A model generated the notes under the pieces. The model did no database searches, was not told where the DNA came from, and worked only from the letters and a program-made list of their open reading frames with translations. Both the position numbers and the translations under genes were made by a program. 35,672 nucleotides of DNA, taken from Entamoeba histolytica HM-1:IMSS. Lineage: Eukaryota; Evosea; Mastigamoebida; Endamoebidae. Shown one piece after another: positions 27,320 through 35,672 of this stretch (the stretch's first letter is position 1; the number at the start of each line of letters is the position of its first letter). The stretch lies in contig NW_001914933.1 of NCBI RefSeq assembly GCF_000208925.1, forward strand, positions 22,724 through 58,395. Direction: 5' to 3'.

Positions 27320-29932
27320 ATGTCAACACAACAAACTATGACTGTAGATGAACATATTAATCAACTTGTTGCTAAAGCACAAGTTGCACTTAAAGAATAT
27401 CTTAAACCAGAATATACACAAGAAAAAATAGATTATATTGTAAAGAAAGCATCAGTTGCAGCACTTGATCAACATTGTGCACTTGCAGCAGCTGCAGTTG
27501 AAGAAACAGGAAGAGGTATTTTTGAAGATAAAGCTACTAAAAATATATTTGCATGTGAACATGTTACACATGAAATGAGACATGCTAAAACAGTTGGTAT
27601 TATTAATGTAGATCCACTTTATGGAATTACAGAAATTGCAGAACCAGTTGGAGTTGTTTGTGGAGTTACACCAGTTACTAATCCAACATCAACAGCTATT
27701 TTCAAGTCACTTATTTCAATTAAAACAAGAAATCCAATTGTATTTTCATTCCATCCATCAGCACTTAAATGTTCTATTATGGCAGCTAAAATTGTTAGAG
27801 ATGCAGCTATTGCAGCAGGAGCACCAGAAAATTGTATTCAATGGATTGAATTTGGAGGAATTGAAGCATCAAATAAATTAATGAATCATCCAGGAGTTGC
27901 TACTATTCTTGCTACAGGAGGAAATGCTATGGTTAAAGCAGCATATTCATCAGGAAAACCAGCACTTGGAGTAGGAGCAGGAAATGTACCAACATATATT
28001 GAAAAAACATGTAATATTAAACAAGCAGCAAATGATGTAGTTATGTCAAAATCATTTGATAATGGTATGATTTGTGCATCAGAACAAGCAGCAATTATTG
28101 ATAAAGAAATTTATGATCAAGTAGTTGAAGAAATGAAAACACTTGGAGCATATTTCATTAATGAAGAAGAAAAAGCTAAATTAGAAAAGTTTATGTTTGG
28201 AGTTAATGCATATTCAGCAGATGTTAATAATGCAAGACTTAATCCAAAATGTCCAGGTATGTCACCACAATGGTTTGCTGAACAAGTTGGAATTAAAGTT
28301 CCAGAAGATTGTAATATTATTTGTGCAGTTTGTAAAGAAGTTGGACCAAATGAACCATTAACAAGAGAAAAATTATCACCAGTTCTTGCTATTCTTAAAG
28401 CAGAAAATACACAAGATGGTATTGATAAAGCTGAAGCTATGGTTGAATTTAATGGTAGAGGACATTCAGCAGCTATTCATTCGAATGATAAAGCAGTAGT
28501 TGAAAAGTATGCACTTACAATGAAAGCATGCAGAATTTTACATAATACACCATCATCACAAGGAGGAATTGGATCAATTTATAACTATATTTGGCCATCA
28601 TTTACACTTGGATGTGGATCATATGGAGGAAATTCTGTATCAGCTAATGTTACATATCATAATTTATTAAATATTAAAAGACTTGCAGATAGAAGAAACA
28701 ACCTTCAATGGTTCAGAGTTCCACCAAAGATTTTCTTTGAACCACATTCTATTAGATATCTTGCTGAACTTAAGGAACTTAGTAAAATATTCATTGTTTC
28801 AGATAGAATGATGTATAAATTAGGATATGTAGATAGAGTTATGGATGTATTGAAAAGAAGAAGTAATGAAGTAGAAATTGAAATTTTCATTGATGTAGAA
28901 CCAGATCCATCTATTCAAACCGTTCAAAAAGGACTTGCTGTTATGAATACATTTGGACCAGATAATATTATTGCTATTGGAGGAGGATCAGCTATGGATG
29001 CAGCTAAGATTATGTGGTTACTTTATGAACATCCAGAAGCCGATTTCTTTGCAATGAAACAAAAATTCATTGATCTTAGAAAGAGAGCATTTAAATTCCC
29101 AACAATGGGTAAGAAAGCTAGATTAATTTGTATTCCAACAACATCAGGAACTGGATCAGAAGTTACACCATTTGCAGTTATTTCAGATCATGAAACAGGT
29201 AAGAAATATCCACTTGCTGATTATTCACTTACACCATCAGTTGCTATTGTTGATCCAATGTTTACTATGTCACTTCCAAAGAGAGCTATTGCTGATACTG
29301 GACTTGATGTATTGGTTCATGCAACAGAAGCATATGTTTCAGTTATGGCTAATGAATATACTGATGGACTTGCTAGAGAAGCAGTTAAATTAGTCTTTGA
29401 AAATCTTCTTAAATCATATAATGGAGATTTAGAAGCAAGAGAAAAGATGCACAATGCTGCAACAATTGCAGGTATGGCATTTGCATCAGCATTCCTTGGT
29501 ATGGACCATTCCATGGCACATAAAGTTGGAGCAGCATTCCATCTTCCACATGGTAGATGTGTAGCAGTATTATTACCACATGTCATTAGATATAATGGAC
29601 AAAAACCAAGAAAGCTTGCAATGTGGCCAAAATATAATTTCTATAAGGCAGACCAAAGATATATGGAACTTGCACAAATGGTTGGACTTAAATGTAATAC
29701 ACCAGCTGAAGGAGTTGAAGCATTTGCTAAAGCATGTGAAGAATTAATGAAAGCCACAGAGACTATTACTGGATTCAAGCAAGCAAATATTGATGAAGCA
29801 GCATGGATGAGTAAAGTACCAGAAATGGCACTTCTTGCATTTGAAGATCAATGTTCACCAGCTAATCCAAGAGTCCCAATGGTTAAGGATATGGAAAAGA
29901 TTCTCAAAGCTGCATATTATCCAATTGCTTAA
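27320..29932 (+). CDS. ADH2: Bifunctional aldehyde/alcohol dehydrogenase ADH2 (adhE type)
   Basis: An 870-residue fermentation enzyme that turns acetyl-CoA to acetaldehyde and then ethanol with NADH, regenerating NAD in an organism without oxidative phosphorylation. The N-terminal half (1 to about 440) is a CoA-acylating aldehyde dehydrogenase with catalytic C252 in NGMICASEQA. The C-terminal half is an iron-dependent alcohol dehydrogenase with GGGSAMDAAK, TTSGTGSEVTPFAV and the metal ligands H730, H734 and H744 in the GMDHSMAHK...FHLPHGR segment. Start chosen at 27320: the longer reading would begin at a TTG codon, and MSTQQTMTVDEH is the start I recall for E. histolytica ADH2. The enzymes of this family assemble into long spirals. 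It is a classic case of suspected bacterial origin by lateral transfer. Codon bias is extreme, indicating very high expression. Confidence 0.98.
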   Translation: MSTQQTMTVDEHINQLVAKAQVALKEYLKPEYTQEKIDYIVKKASVAALDQHCALAAAAVEETGRGIFEDKATKNIFACEHVTHEMRHAKTVGIINVDPLYGITEIAEPVGVVCGVTPVTNPTSTAIFKSLISIKTRNPIVFSFHPSALKCSIMAAKIVRDAAIAAGAPENCIQWIEFGGIEASNKLMNHPGVATILATGGNAMVKAAYSSGKPALGVGAGNVPTYIEKTCNIKQAANDVVMSKSFDNGMICASEQAAIIDKEIYDQVVEEMKTLGAYFINEEEKAKLEKFMFGVNAYSADVNNARLNPKCPGMSPQWFAEQVGIKVPEDCNIICAVCKEVGPNEPLTREKLSPVLAILKAENTQDGIDKAEAMVEFNGRGHSAAIHSNDKAVVEKYALTMKACRILHNTPSSQGGIGSIYNYIWPSFTLGCGSYGGNSVSANVTYHNLLNIKRLADRRNNLQWFRVPPKIFFEPHSIRYLAELKELSKIFIVSDRMMYKLGYVDRVMDVLKRRSNEVEIEIFIDVEPDPSIQTVQKGLAVMNTFGPDNIIAIGGGSAMDAAKIMWLLYEHPEADFFAMKQKFIDLRKRAFKFPTMGKKARLICIPTTSGTGSEVTPFAVISDHETGKKYPLADYSLTPSVAIVDPMFTMSLPKRAIADTGLDVLVHATEAYVSVMANEYTDGLAREAVKLVFENLLKSYNGDLEAREKMHNAATIAGMAFASAFLGMDHSMAHKVGAAFHLPHGRCVAVLLPHVIRYNGQKPRKLAMWPKYNFYKADQRYMELAQMVGLKCNTPAEGVEAFAKACEELMKATETITGFKQANIDEAAWMSKVPEMALLAFEDQCSPANPRVPMVKDMEKILKAAYYPIA

Positions 29933-31275
29933 ATAGAATTGAATAGGTTCTTGTTTATTTTTAATAAGTTTTCATAAACTATATTCATTTTGAATAACTT
30001 GAAACATTTTTTTAAATCATAGTTGTAGATATTTGTATATCTCAGTATAAAAAATAACTGACAATTATTCTTTTCATTATTTTGAATTATTATCAATTGA
30101 CCACTTCTCTAATTGTCAAGAAATTATAAGACAAGTATTGTTTGAAGTGTGAAATTCTATTCTTGTTTGTTATTGACTTATTCTATTAACTATTGTCTTA
30201 AAAATTATGGTAATGAATTATTCCATTCATTGAATCTATATTCATAACTATCTTTTAAGTCTTTGTTGAGCATAGTTCATTAATTCTTTGTTTTAATAAT
30301 ACTTTTTTATATACATTCTTTATACAATAAGTCAGTGCCGAAGTTATTCCAAAATTATTAATTAATTCTGATTCTTCTAATTCGCTTATACATAAATCAT
30401 TTTCTTATCTAAAGTATTACCATCTTATCTCTTTTTTAACATACAACAGCAACCTTATAAATTCATATTTTTGATAATGTTTTATAGTGATAACAAAATA
30501 AATTGTGCTATAAAATTTAATTATGATTATTCATTTTTAAAGAATCAAAGATATAACTTCAATATTAGTTAATAATTGATGTATTTCATACATCAACTCT
30601 ACATTTTTATTACAAAACATCATTTCTTTTTTTTTTCTAATAACTATTCTGAGTTATAATTCAATAAACTAATAACACCATTATAATTTTGTTTCATTAA
30701 CATTCTTAATTCTTAATTATATTAAGTCTATAAGAATTGAAGTATATTCTTTCAATACTCTTCTTCCGATATTATCTTTTGATTGTTATATTTTAACTTA
30801 ATATTAAATATTTGAGTTTATTAATTACTTGTAAACCATCACTTCTTCTTTATTTAAACTACTTAAGAAGTATAAATTATAAAATAGATTCTATTTTTTG
30901 AATTTGACATTCTTGATTATAACGTGGGATCTAATGTTTTGTGTTAAACTTGCATGATATTGTAACGAAAAAATATTTCATCAGTTAAATAATTAAAATG
31001 TTGTTAAATTAAATACAACAATAAATATATTATCTCTCATTTAAAAGAATTAATTTAGTCTTTTACTCTTTATATGAAAATTAATTATTTTGATGAATAA
31101 ATCAAAATATATTTATATAAATAAATCAAATGATAAAAAATATTTTAAGAAAAATAGTGTTATTTAATTCATTAAAAATAAACTAAAAAAATAGTAAAAA
31201 AAACTATTAAAAATAAAAAGAAAAATAGGTAGATAGTCATTAAAAATGAACTGAATAAAACTGAAATAGGCATTG
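29933..31275. other. 1.3-kb A/T spacer
   Basis: Downstream of ADH2. No gene, RNA or mobile element is recognised. The right end carries a GAAC box for the S41-like gene. Confidence 0.45.
31245..31252 (+). promoter_or_regulatory. GAAC core promoter element of the S41-like surface protein gene
   Basis: AATGAACT, exact consensus, 24 bases before the start codon at 31276. Confidence 0.5.
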
Positions 31276-33423
31276 ATGCTGTTGTTTACACTTATTTGTA
31301 TTAGTACAGCTTTAGATTGTGCCTCTATGGTTGATGGAACTCTTTATACAAAAGAAGAAGCATTTGAGTGTATTTATGAAACAAATTTAGACATTTCAGA
31401 CGCAGTAAGTATTCAAGGAGATATTGAAGATTTAATTGGGATGTATGCTTATTTAGACATTCTTCAATCACCACTAAAAGAAGATCAATATTACTCTGTT
31501 GAAGCACATCTTGAAGAAGAATTAAAGTCTTTAGATACAAGTACTCAACCAATATATCAATTTTATAGAAAAGTTGATGATATAATGAGACTTGCAAAAG
31601 ACCCAAATTTAAAATTTAAGTTTAGTTCTTCAAAGAAGAAGAATTTTTATTTTGATAGTTTTAAAGCTATTCTTCCTTTCAAATTCATTATTGACCAGTC
31701 TACTGTCAAAACTCAAATTGTTGAACAGAATGGTTATGTTGTTCCACAAGAACTTATTGATAATAATAATCAAGAAGTAAAATTAATTAATAAACAAAAC
31801 CCATTGGAATATCTTCGTACACTCAGTAATAAATTAGTTAGTTTAAAAAATGCTAATACCGCCTTTAATTATATGCTTCATTATCACTTCCAAATAGATT
31901 TAGGAGAAATTCCTTTAACATCAGATGAATTAGAAGATATAGTTATAGAATATATTAATGGAGCAACTGTAACAATACCTTATAAACTTCTTTATAAAGA
32001 AGTTAAAGGTGCATTAAAAAATTCAATAAAACATAGCGGTAATAGTCAATTTAAGTATACAAGTGATGATAATAATGTAAAATGTGGAACATTTATTGAA
32101 GGAGAAAAAAGTATTAATGTAATAGTTATTCATAGTTTTTATTATGACGTAAGTAATAAAACATCAACATATATTCAAACATTAAATAAATGCTTTGAAA
32201 TGATTGATGAGAATGATTATCCAATTGAAGTTATTCTTCCAATGAATGAAGGAGGAGATGCAGATATTGAAGGAAGTATTTTTAAATTACTTTCACCACA
32301 TGCTGATAATTATATATATGGTAGTGTAAGAGTAGATGGTAATAGTGAGAAAATATTAAAATTAGATATCGCACAACATATGTATGATCCAAAGAATTGT
32401 CAAGTACGAAGATCTGTCAGTGGAAATAATATTATTATTAACTTAAAAAAACCTCTTGGACCATTTTATTCTAAACCAGTTGTTGATGAATTTGAAAATA
32501 ATATTACTCATAGTAGATCTCAAGTATCTATTATGAAGTCTAATGATGTACTCTTTTTTACTGAATTAAAAAATCATCCAAGAAGTCCACATCAGATTGT
32601 TATTTTTACTGATGGTTATTGTAGAGGAACTTGTTCATTCTTTATAAAAAATCTCGCTGAGTCAGGTTCTGCAATTATAGTTGGGTATGGTGGAGATCCA
32701 GAAAATAATGAATTTGATATTGGAACAGCTACATCTGTTATTATGGCATCAGGTTATGCTTTATGTGGTTCATCAACTGATTTAACTAAAGAAGGATCTC
32801 ATATGACTGTTTCATTTGTTGAGTTATATCCAACAAATTATTCATTTAAGAGTAGTGTACCAAGAGAATTTATTAAAGGAAGAAGTAATGAACGGGTAGC
32901 GTTATATGATTATAATGATGACAATGTAAATAAATTTGTTAGTGAAGGTCTTAAATTAGTGAATAAATATCTTATTGAATGTGATGTCAATTCACCTATG
33001 GTTTTACAAAATCCTAAATGTGATGAAAAACTTAAAGGTGAGCATATTCATGGAGGACATCCATGTGTTGAAGGAAGATGGTACACATTAAGTTGTGTTC
33101 CATCTTATTGTGACTATGGATATAAATTTGATAGAACAAGTCAAACATGTATTGAAGACGCCTGTTATGTTGCACCTAATGACACCTCATCATCATCATC
33201 AGAAGATTCATCTTATACTCCAAATGAATCTTCTTCTTCATCTAATACAAATGAAACATCAAGTTCTGAATTACAAGAACCAACAACAGATTCTATGGTA
33301 TATGTTGTTGTAGGGAGTGCTATAGGATTTGCTAGCATAGTGATAATAGCAGCAATAATAGGAATTGTAGCTGTAATATTGATGAATAGAAAGTCAAAGC
33401 CAAAATATACCACTTTCGAATAA
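31276..33423 (+). CDS. Type I surface protein with peptidase-S41-like domain
   Basis: A 715-residue membrane protein. The start is the ATG at 31276; one codon upstream is TTG. A signal peptide covers about 1-14. Residues about 260-550 resemble the tail-specific/S41 protease fold as found in fungal and CPAF-like members: a strand-rich VNVIVIHSFYYD, then IEVILPMNEGGDADIEG, then QIVIFTDGYCRGTCSFFIK (about 440-458) and GSAIIVGYGGDPE. At the place where related proteases show Ser before Thr-Cys this protein has RGTCS, so the nucleophile is unclear and activity may be lost. A Cys-rich juxtamembrane region (about 575-636) and a Ser/Thr/Asn stalk follow, then a membrane segment (about 672-700) and a short basic tail ending KYTTFE. 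Plausible roles are surface protease or adhesin. I believe Entamoeba has further such genes but cannot check that here. Confidence 0.75.
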   Translation: MLLFTLICISTALDCASMVDGTLYTKEEAFECIYETNLDISDAVSIQGDIEDLIGMYAYLDILQSPLKEDQYYSVEAHLEEELKSLDTSTQPIYQFYRKVDDIMRLAKDPNLKFKFSSSKKKNFYFDSFKAILPFKFIIDQSTVKTQIVEQNGYVVPQELIDNNNQEVKLINKQNPLEYLRTLSNKLVSLKNANTAFNYMLHYHFQIDLGEIPLTSDELEDIVIEYINGATVTIPYKLLYKEVKGALKNSIKHSGNSQFKYTSDDNNVKCGTFIEGEKSINVIVIHSFYYDVSNKTSTYIQTLNKCFEMIDENDYPIEVILPMNEGGDADIEGSIFKLLSPHADNYIYGSVRVDGNSEKILKLDIAQHMYDPKNCQVRRSVSGNNIIINLKKPLGPFYSKPVVDEFENNITHSRSQVSIMKSNDVLFFTELKNHPRSPHQIVIFTDGYCRGTCSFFIKNLAESGSAIIVGYGGDPENNEFDIGTATSVIMASGYALCGSSTDLTKEGSHMTVSFVELYPTNYSFKSSVPREFIKGRSNERVALYDYNDDNVNKFVSEGLKLVNKYLIECDVNSPMVLQNPKCDEKLKGEHIHGGHPCVEGRWYTLSCVPSYCDYGYKFDRTSQTCIEDACYVAPNDTSSSSSEDSSYTPNESSSSSNTNETSSSELQEPTTDSMVYVVVGSAIGFASIVIIAAIIGIVAVILMNRKSKPKYTTFE

Positions 33424-33568
33424 AAAGAAAGAGAAATAATTAATAAGTAATTTTTTCTAATTTCTAACATCACTTCGAGTTTTTTGTTGTTGTTTTTTTA
33501 AAATAAAAGAATAACAAAAAAGGGTTTTTTTTTTTTAATATTTTGTTAAACTAAAATTATTTTTTAAA

Positions 33569-34166
33569 ATGAATTGGGCTGATTCTGTTGTTCCTGAAGA
33601 AGAACAATGGATTCCATTTTATTATGAAGAAGATATTAATAATATCAGTAATGAACAAAATGAAAAAGCTCCATTTGTTCCTATCACTATCCAAACATTA
33701 AATCAATTAATTCCTTTTATGCAAGTTTGATAGTTATTAACAACTATTTCTAAATATTTATCATTAATAGTTAAAACAAAATGACGTTCTACTAGATTTA
33801 GGTTGTGGAGATGGTAGAATAATAATTGAGTCATTACTTCAAACTCAATGTAATGAAGCTTATGGAATTGATATTGAACCAGAAGCCATTTCTCAAGCTA
33901 AGAGCCATTATAAAGAAAGTAAATTAACTAAACCAATAACATTTATATGTGATGACTTCTTTAAAACTAATCAAATACCATGGAATAAGATAACAGTAGT
34001 AGTTATGTATTTATTACCAAGTGTGATGGATAAATTATATCCATTATTAAAATCTAAATTGTCTCATTGTAGAATATTTTGTGCATGTTTTAAAATGTCG
34101 TCAAATATTCCAAAAACAATTATTCGTTCATCTTCATTCCCTGATTTTATTGAAATAAAATTATAA
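33569..34166 (+). CDS. Class I SAM-dependent methyltransferase (two exons)
   Basis: A 183-residue protein split by one intron. Exon 1 (33569-33724, 52 codons) starts MNWADSVVPEEEQW and ends FVPITIQTLNQLIPFMQ. Exon 2 (33771-34166) starts LKQNDVLLDLGCGDGRIII, where LDLGCGDGR is SAM-binding motif I, and continues with GIDIEPEAI (motif II acid) and VVVMYLLPSVMDKLYPLL, a segment shared with small bacterial-type and FAM173/ATPSCKMT-like lysine methyltransferases. The substrate cannot be told. The upstream sequence is T-rich with no clear TATA-like or GAAC element. It is easily missed because exon 2 has no early ATG in frame and the intron begins GTT TGA, stopping exon 1. Confidence 0.85.
33725..33770 (+). 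other. Intron of the methyltransferase gene
   Basis: 46 bases, GTTTGA...AATAG, phase 0. Its removal joins two frames that together read as one methyltransferase domain, which is strong support for the splice. Confidence 0.85.
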
Positions 34167-34272
34167 TCGGTTTATTTTTGTTTTTAATATCAAAAATTTT
34201 CTTTTATTTTGTATTTCATAATTTAGATAAAGTTATCATCTTTGAAAGAACTTTATTTATTATTCTTATTTT

Positions 34273-34812
34273 ATGGCAAATGCCTCAAATCTACTTCAGT
34301 TTATCATGAGTCGATGGATCGGTTCAAAGAAATATGAAGTCATTTATGATACTGAACAACACGAATTTACTTCAAGATCATTTTGGAGTCATTTGAAAGG
34401 AAGACAAAATATTATAATCTTTATTATAACAGAACACAATTACATTTTTGGGACATTTCATTCTAAATTACCTCCTTCACAAGAAGTATGGGTTGAAGAT
34501 GATGATTCTCATTTCCTCTTTACATTAAAAAATCCTTTTAATACTTCACCTAGAAGATTTGCTCTTCAAAAAGGATGGAAGAAAACATTATATATTTATG
34601 GAGATGATCAAAATAATGATATCTTTAGTGTATTTAATGGATTTTGGATTTCTAATAATAATGAATGTTTTATAAGGACATTGTTTAATAATGGTTATAC
34701 TCATCCTTCATTAATTGATAACACTATTTTTGTTGGGTCAGAATGGCCTACAACTTTTTCACTTTCTCGGTTATTATGCGTTCAATTTTTTCAAGAAGAA
34801 GATGATATTTAG
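34273..34812 (+). CDS. TLDc-like domain protein
   Basis: A 179-residue protein without signal peptide or membrane segment. The pattern of short strands and aromatic residues resembles the TLDc fold: KYEVIYDTEQHEFTSRSFW near the start, then QNIIIFIITEHNYIFGTFHS, SHFLFTLKNPF, KKTLYIYGDD and FSVFNGFWI. TLDc modules are linked to oxidative-stress resistance and V-ATPase regulation in animals and yeast. I recall that Entamoeba has many short stand-alone TLD-like proteins, but no function is shown for them. Acidic C terminus (EEDDI). A GAACT motif about 22 bases before the ATG is a weak promoter candidate. Confidence 0.65.
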   Translation: MANASNLLQFIMSRWIGSKKYEVIYDTEQHEFTSRSFWSHLKGRQNIIIFIITEHNYIFGTFHSKLPPSQEVWVEDDDSHFLFTLKNPFNTSPRRFALQKGWKKTLYIYGDDQNNDIFSVFNGFWISNNNECFIRTLFNNGYTHPSLIDNTIFVGSEWPTTFSLSRLLCVQFFQEEDDI

Positions 34813-34936
34813 GTTGGGTTTTATTTCTTTATTTATTATTTTGTTTAATTTTTGGTTTTGTTTCGTTAGTTTAAAACAGTAAAAACAATTTAACCCTTCA
34901 TTTAATTATGAAAATAAAAGAATTCACTTATATCAT

Positions 34937-35672
34937 TTAATCTAATTCTGTGTGGAAATATTTTCCTTCTCTCTTTTGTTCTTGATCTTTTTGTGAATTT
35001 TCTTTATTAATTCTTGGTCTGTAATTGTCTGGATCTCTTCTGAATGTAATATTCAGTGATTTCAAAAATGTGTTCATTCCATCAACCATATTAACTGGTG
35101 GATTTGCAATACATTCTTCTGCTGGTTTACCTTCATATACAACAACTTTATCAGCAAGATAAGTAGCCATAATAAAATCATGTTCTACAATAAATGCAGT
35201 CTTTTTAGAATGAAGAATAAATCGTTTAATAACTTTAGATGCAACTATTCTTTGTTCGGAATCAAGATATGCTGATGGTTCATCAATTAAATAAACATCT
35301 GCTGGTTTTCCTAAACATAATACTAAAGCAACTCGTTGTAATTCTCCTCCTGAAAGTGTTTTTAATTTATGACTTAATAATGGTTGGATATTTAATGGTT
35401 TAATAACATCAGTATTAAATTGTGGATGAGAGAACATTGTTTTAATTTTTTGTTCTAATAACTCTTGAACAGTTCCTTCAAACTTTGGTGAAATCTTTTG
35501 TGGTTTATATGATACATTCAATTTTGGAAGTTGAATACTTTCATCCATCTGGAGATGTTTGACCTGCTAATAATCTAATACAATGTAGTTTTACCTGTAC
35601 CATTTTGTCCTAATAATACAATAACTTTCTGATGTATCAAATCCTCCTGCTTTAACAGTTAAATGGAATTTC
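34937..35672 (-). CDS. ABCE1/RLI ribosome-recycling ATPase, C-terminal part, with apparent frame breaks
   Basis: The 3' part of the gene for ABCE1 (RNase L inhibitor/Rli1), which splits ribosomes after termination. Clean coding runs from about 35545 down to 34937 and holds the second nucleotide-binding domain: [14 protein letters not shown], the signature [18 protein letters not shown], Walker [14 protein letters not shown], the H-loop EHD, and the conserved tail [19 protein letters not shown]. The internal Met at 35548 is not the start. Further upstream the same domain continues (Walker [12 protein letters not shown], then AGQTSPDG) but in different frames. Apparent single- or double-base indels lie near 35548, 35580 and 35626. 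The breaks cluster at the window edge, so sequence error at a contig end is more likely than a pseudogene; the intact downstream part supports this. Confidence 0.88.

Noticed and set aside
31273..31275. Start of the S41-like gene one codon upstream
   Set aside because: That codon is TTG; the ATG at 31276 directly begins a good signal peptide.

Overview
The window is nuclear DNA of an Entamoeba species, most likely of the E. histolytica / E. dispar / E. nuttalli group. The evidence is extreme A+T content with long A/T-only spacers, short intron-poor genes, introns that open with GTTTG and close with TAG, Entamoeba-type core promoter motifs (AATGAACT 'GAAC' boxes and TATTTAAA-like boxes close to the ATG), strong preference for AGA/GGA/CCA/TTA codons, and an 870-residue fused aldehyde/alcohol dehydrogenase that I recognise as Entamoeba ADH2 (adhE type). 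I cannot fix the species from sequence alone.

Layout, left to right. 1-1607 is A/T spacer with a G-poor pyrimidine tract. 1608-2087 (-) is a Ubc6/UBE2J-type E2. After 2.2 kb of spacer, 4331-5319 (+) is a two-exon CID+RRM protein of the Nrd1/Seb1/SCAF8 type. 6892-8310 (+) is aspartate ammonia-lyase. 9127-10065 (-) is a type II membrane protein and 10287-11639 (+) a RhoGEF (DH-PH). 12015-12341 (-) and 21477-21803 (-) are two paralogous 108-residue helix-turn-helix proteins. Between them lie 12915-17888 (-), a 1657-residue LRR + gelsolin + coiled coil + villin-headpiece protein; 18075-19031 (+), an unknown helical protein; and 20019-20297 (+), a secreted saposin-like (SAPLIP, amoebapore-related) peptide. 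23481-23936 (-) is a small type I membrane protein, 24215-24988 (-) ribosomal protein uL2, and 25238-26728 (+) a seven-helix membrane protein fused to a degenerate kinase domain. 27320-29932 (+) is ADH2, 31276-33423 (+) a large surface protein with a peptidase-S41-like region, 33569-34166 (+) a two-exon SAM methyltransferase, and 34273-34812 (+) a TLDc-like protein. 34937-35672 (-) is the 3' part of ABCE1/RLI, broken by three apparent indels at the window edge.

There is no operon logic. Genes are independent, often in closely spaced divergent pairs (9127/10287, 12915/18075, 24215/25238). Themes are anaerobic energy metabolism (aspartase, ADH2), cytoskeleton and Rho signalling (RhoGEF, gelsolin/villin protein), surface or secreted proteins (SAPLIP, S41-like protein, two single-pass proteins, the 7TM-pseudokinase), and core RNA/translation/ubiquitin functions (uL2, ABCE1, CID-RRM, E2).

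The most unusual items are the 7TM-pseudokinase fusion, the Flightless/supervillin hybrid, the paired small HTH proteins, and the CID-RRM protein behind a homopurine leader.
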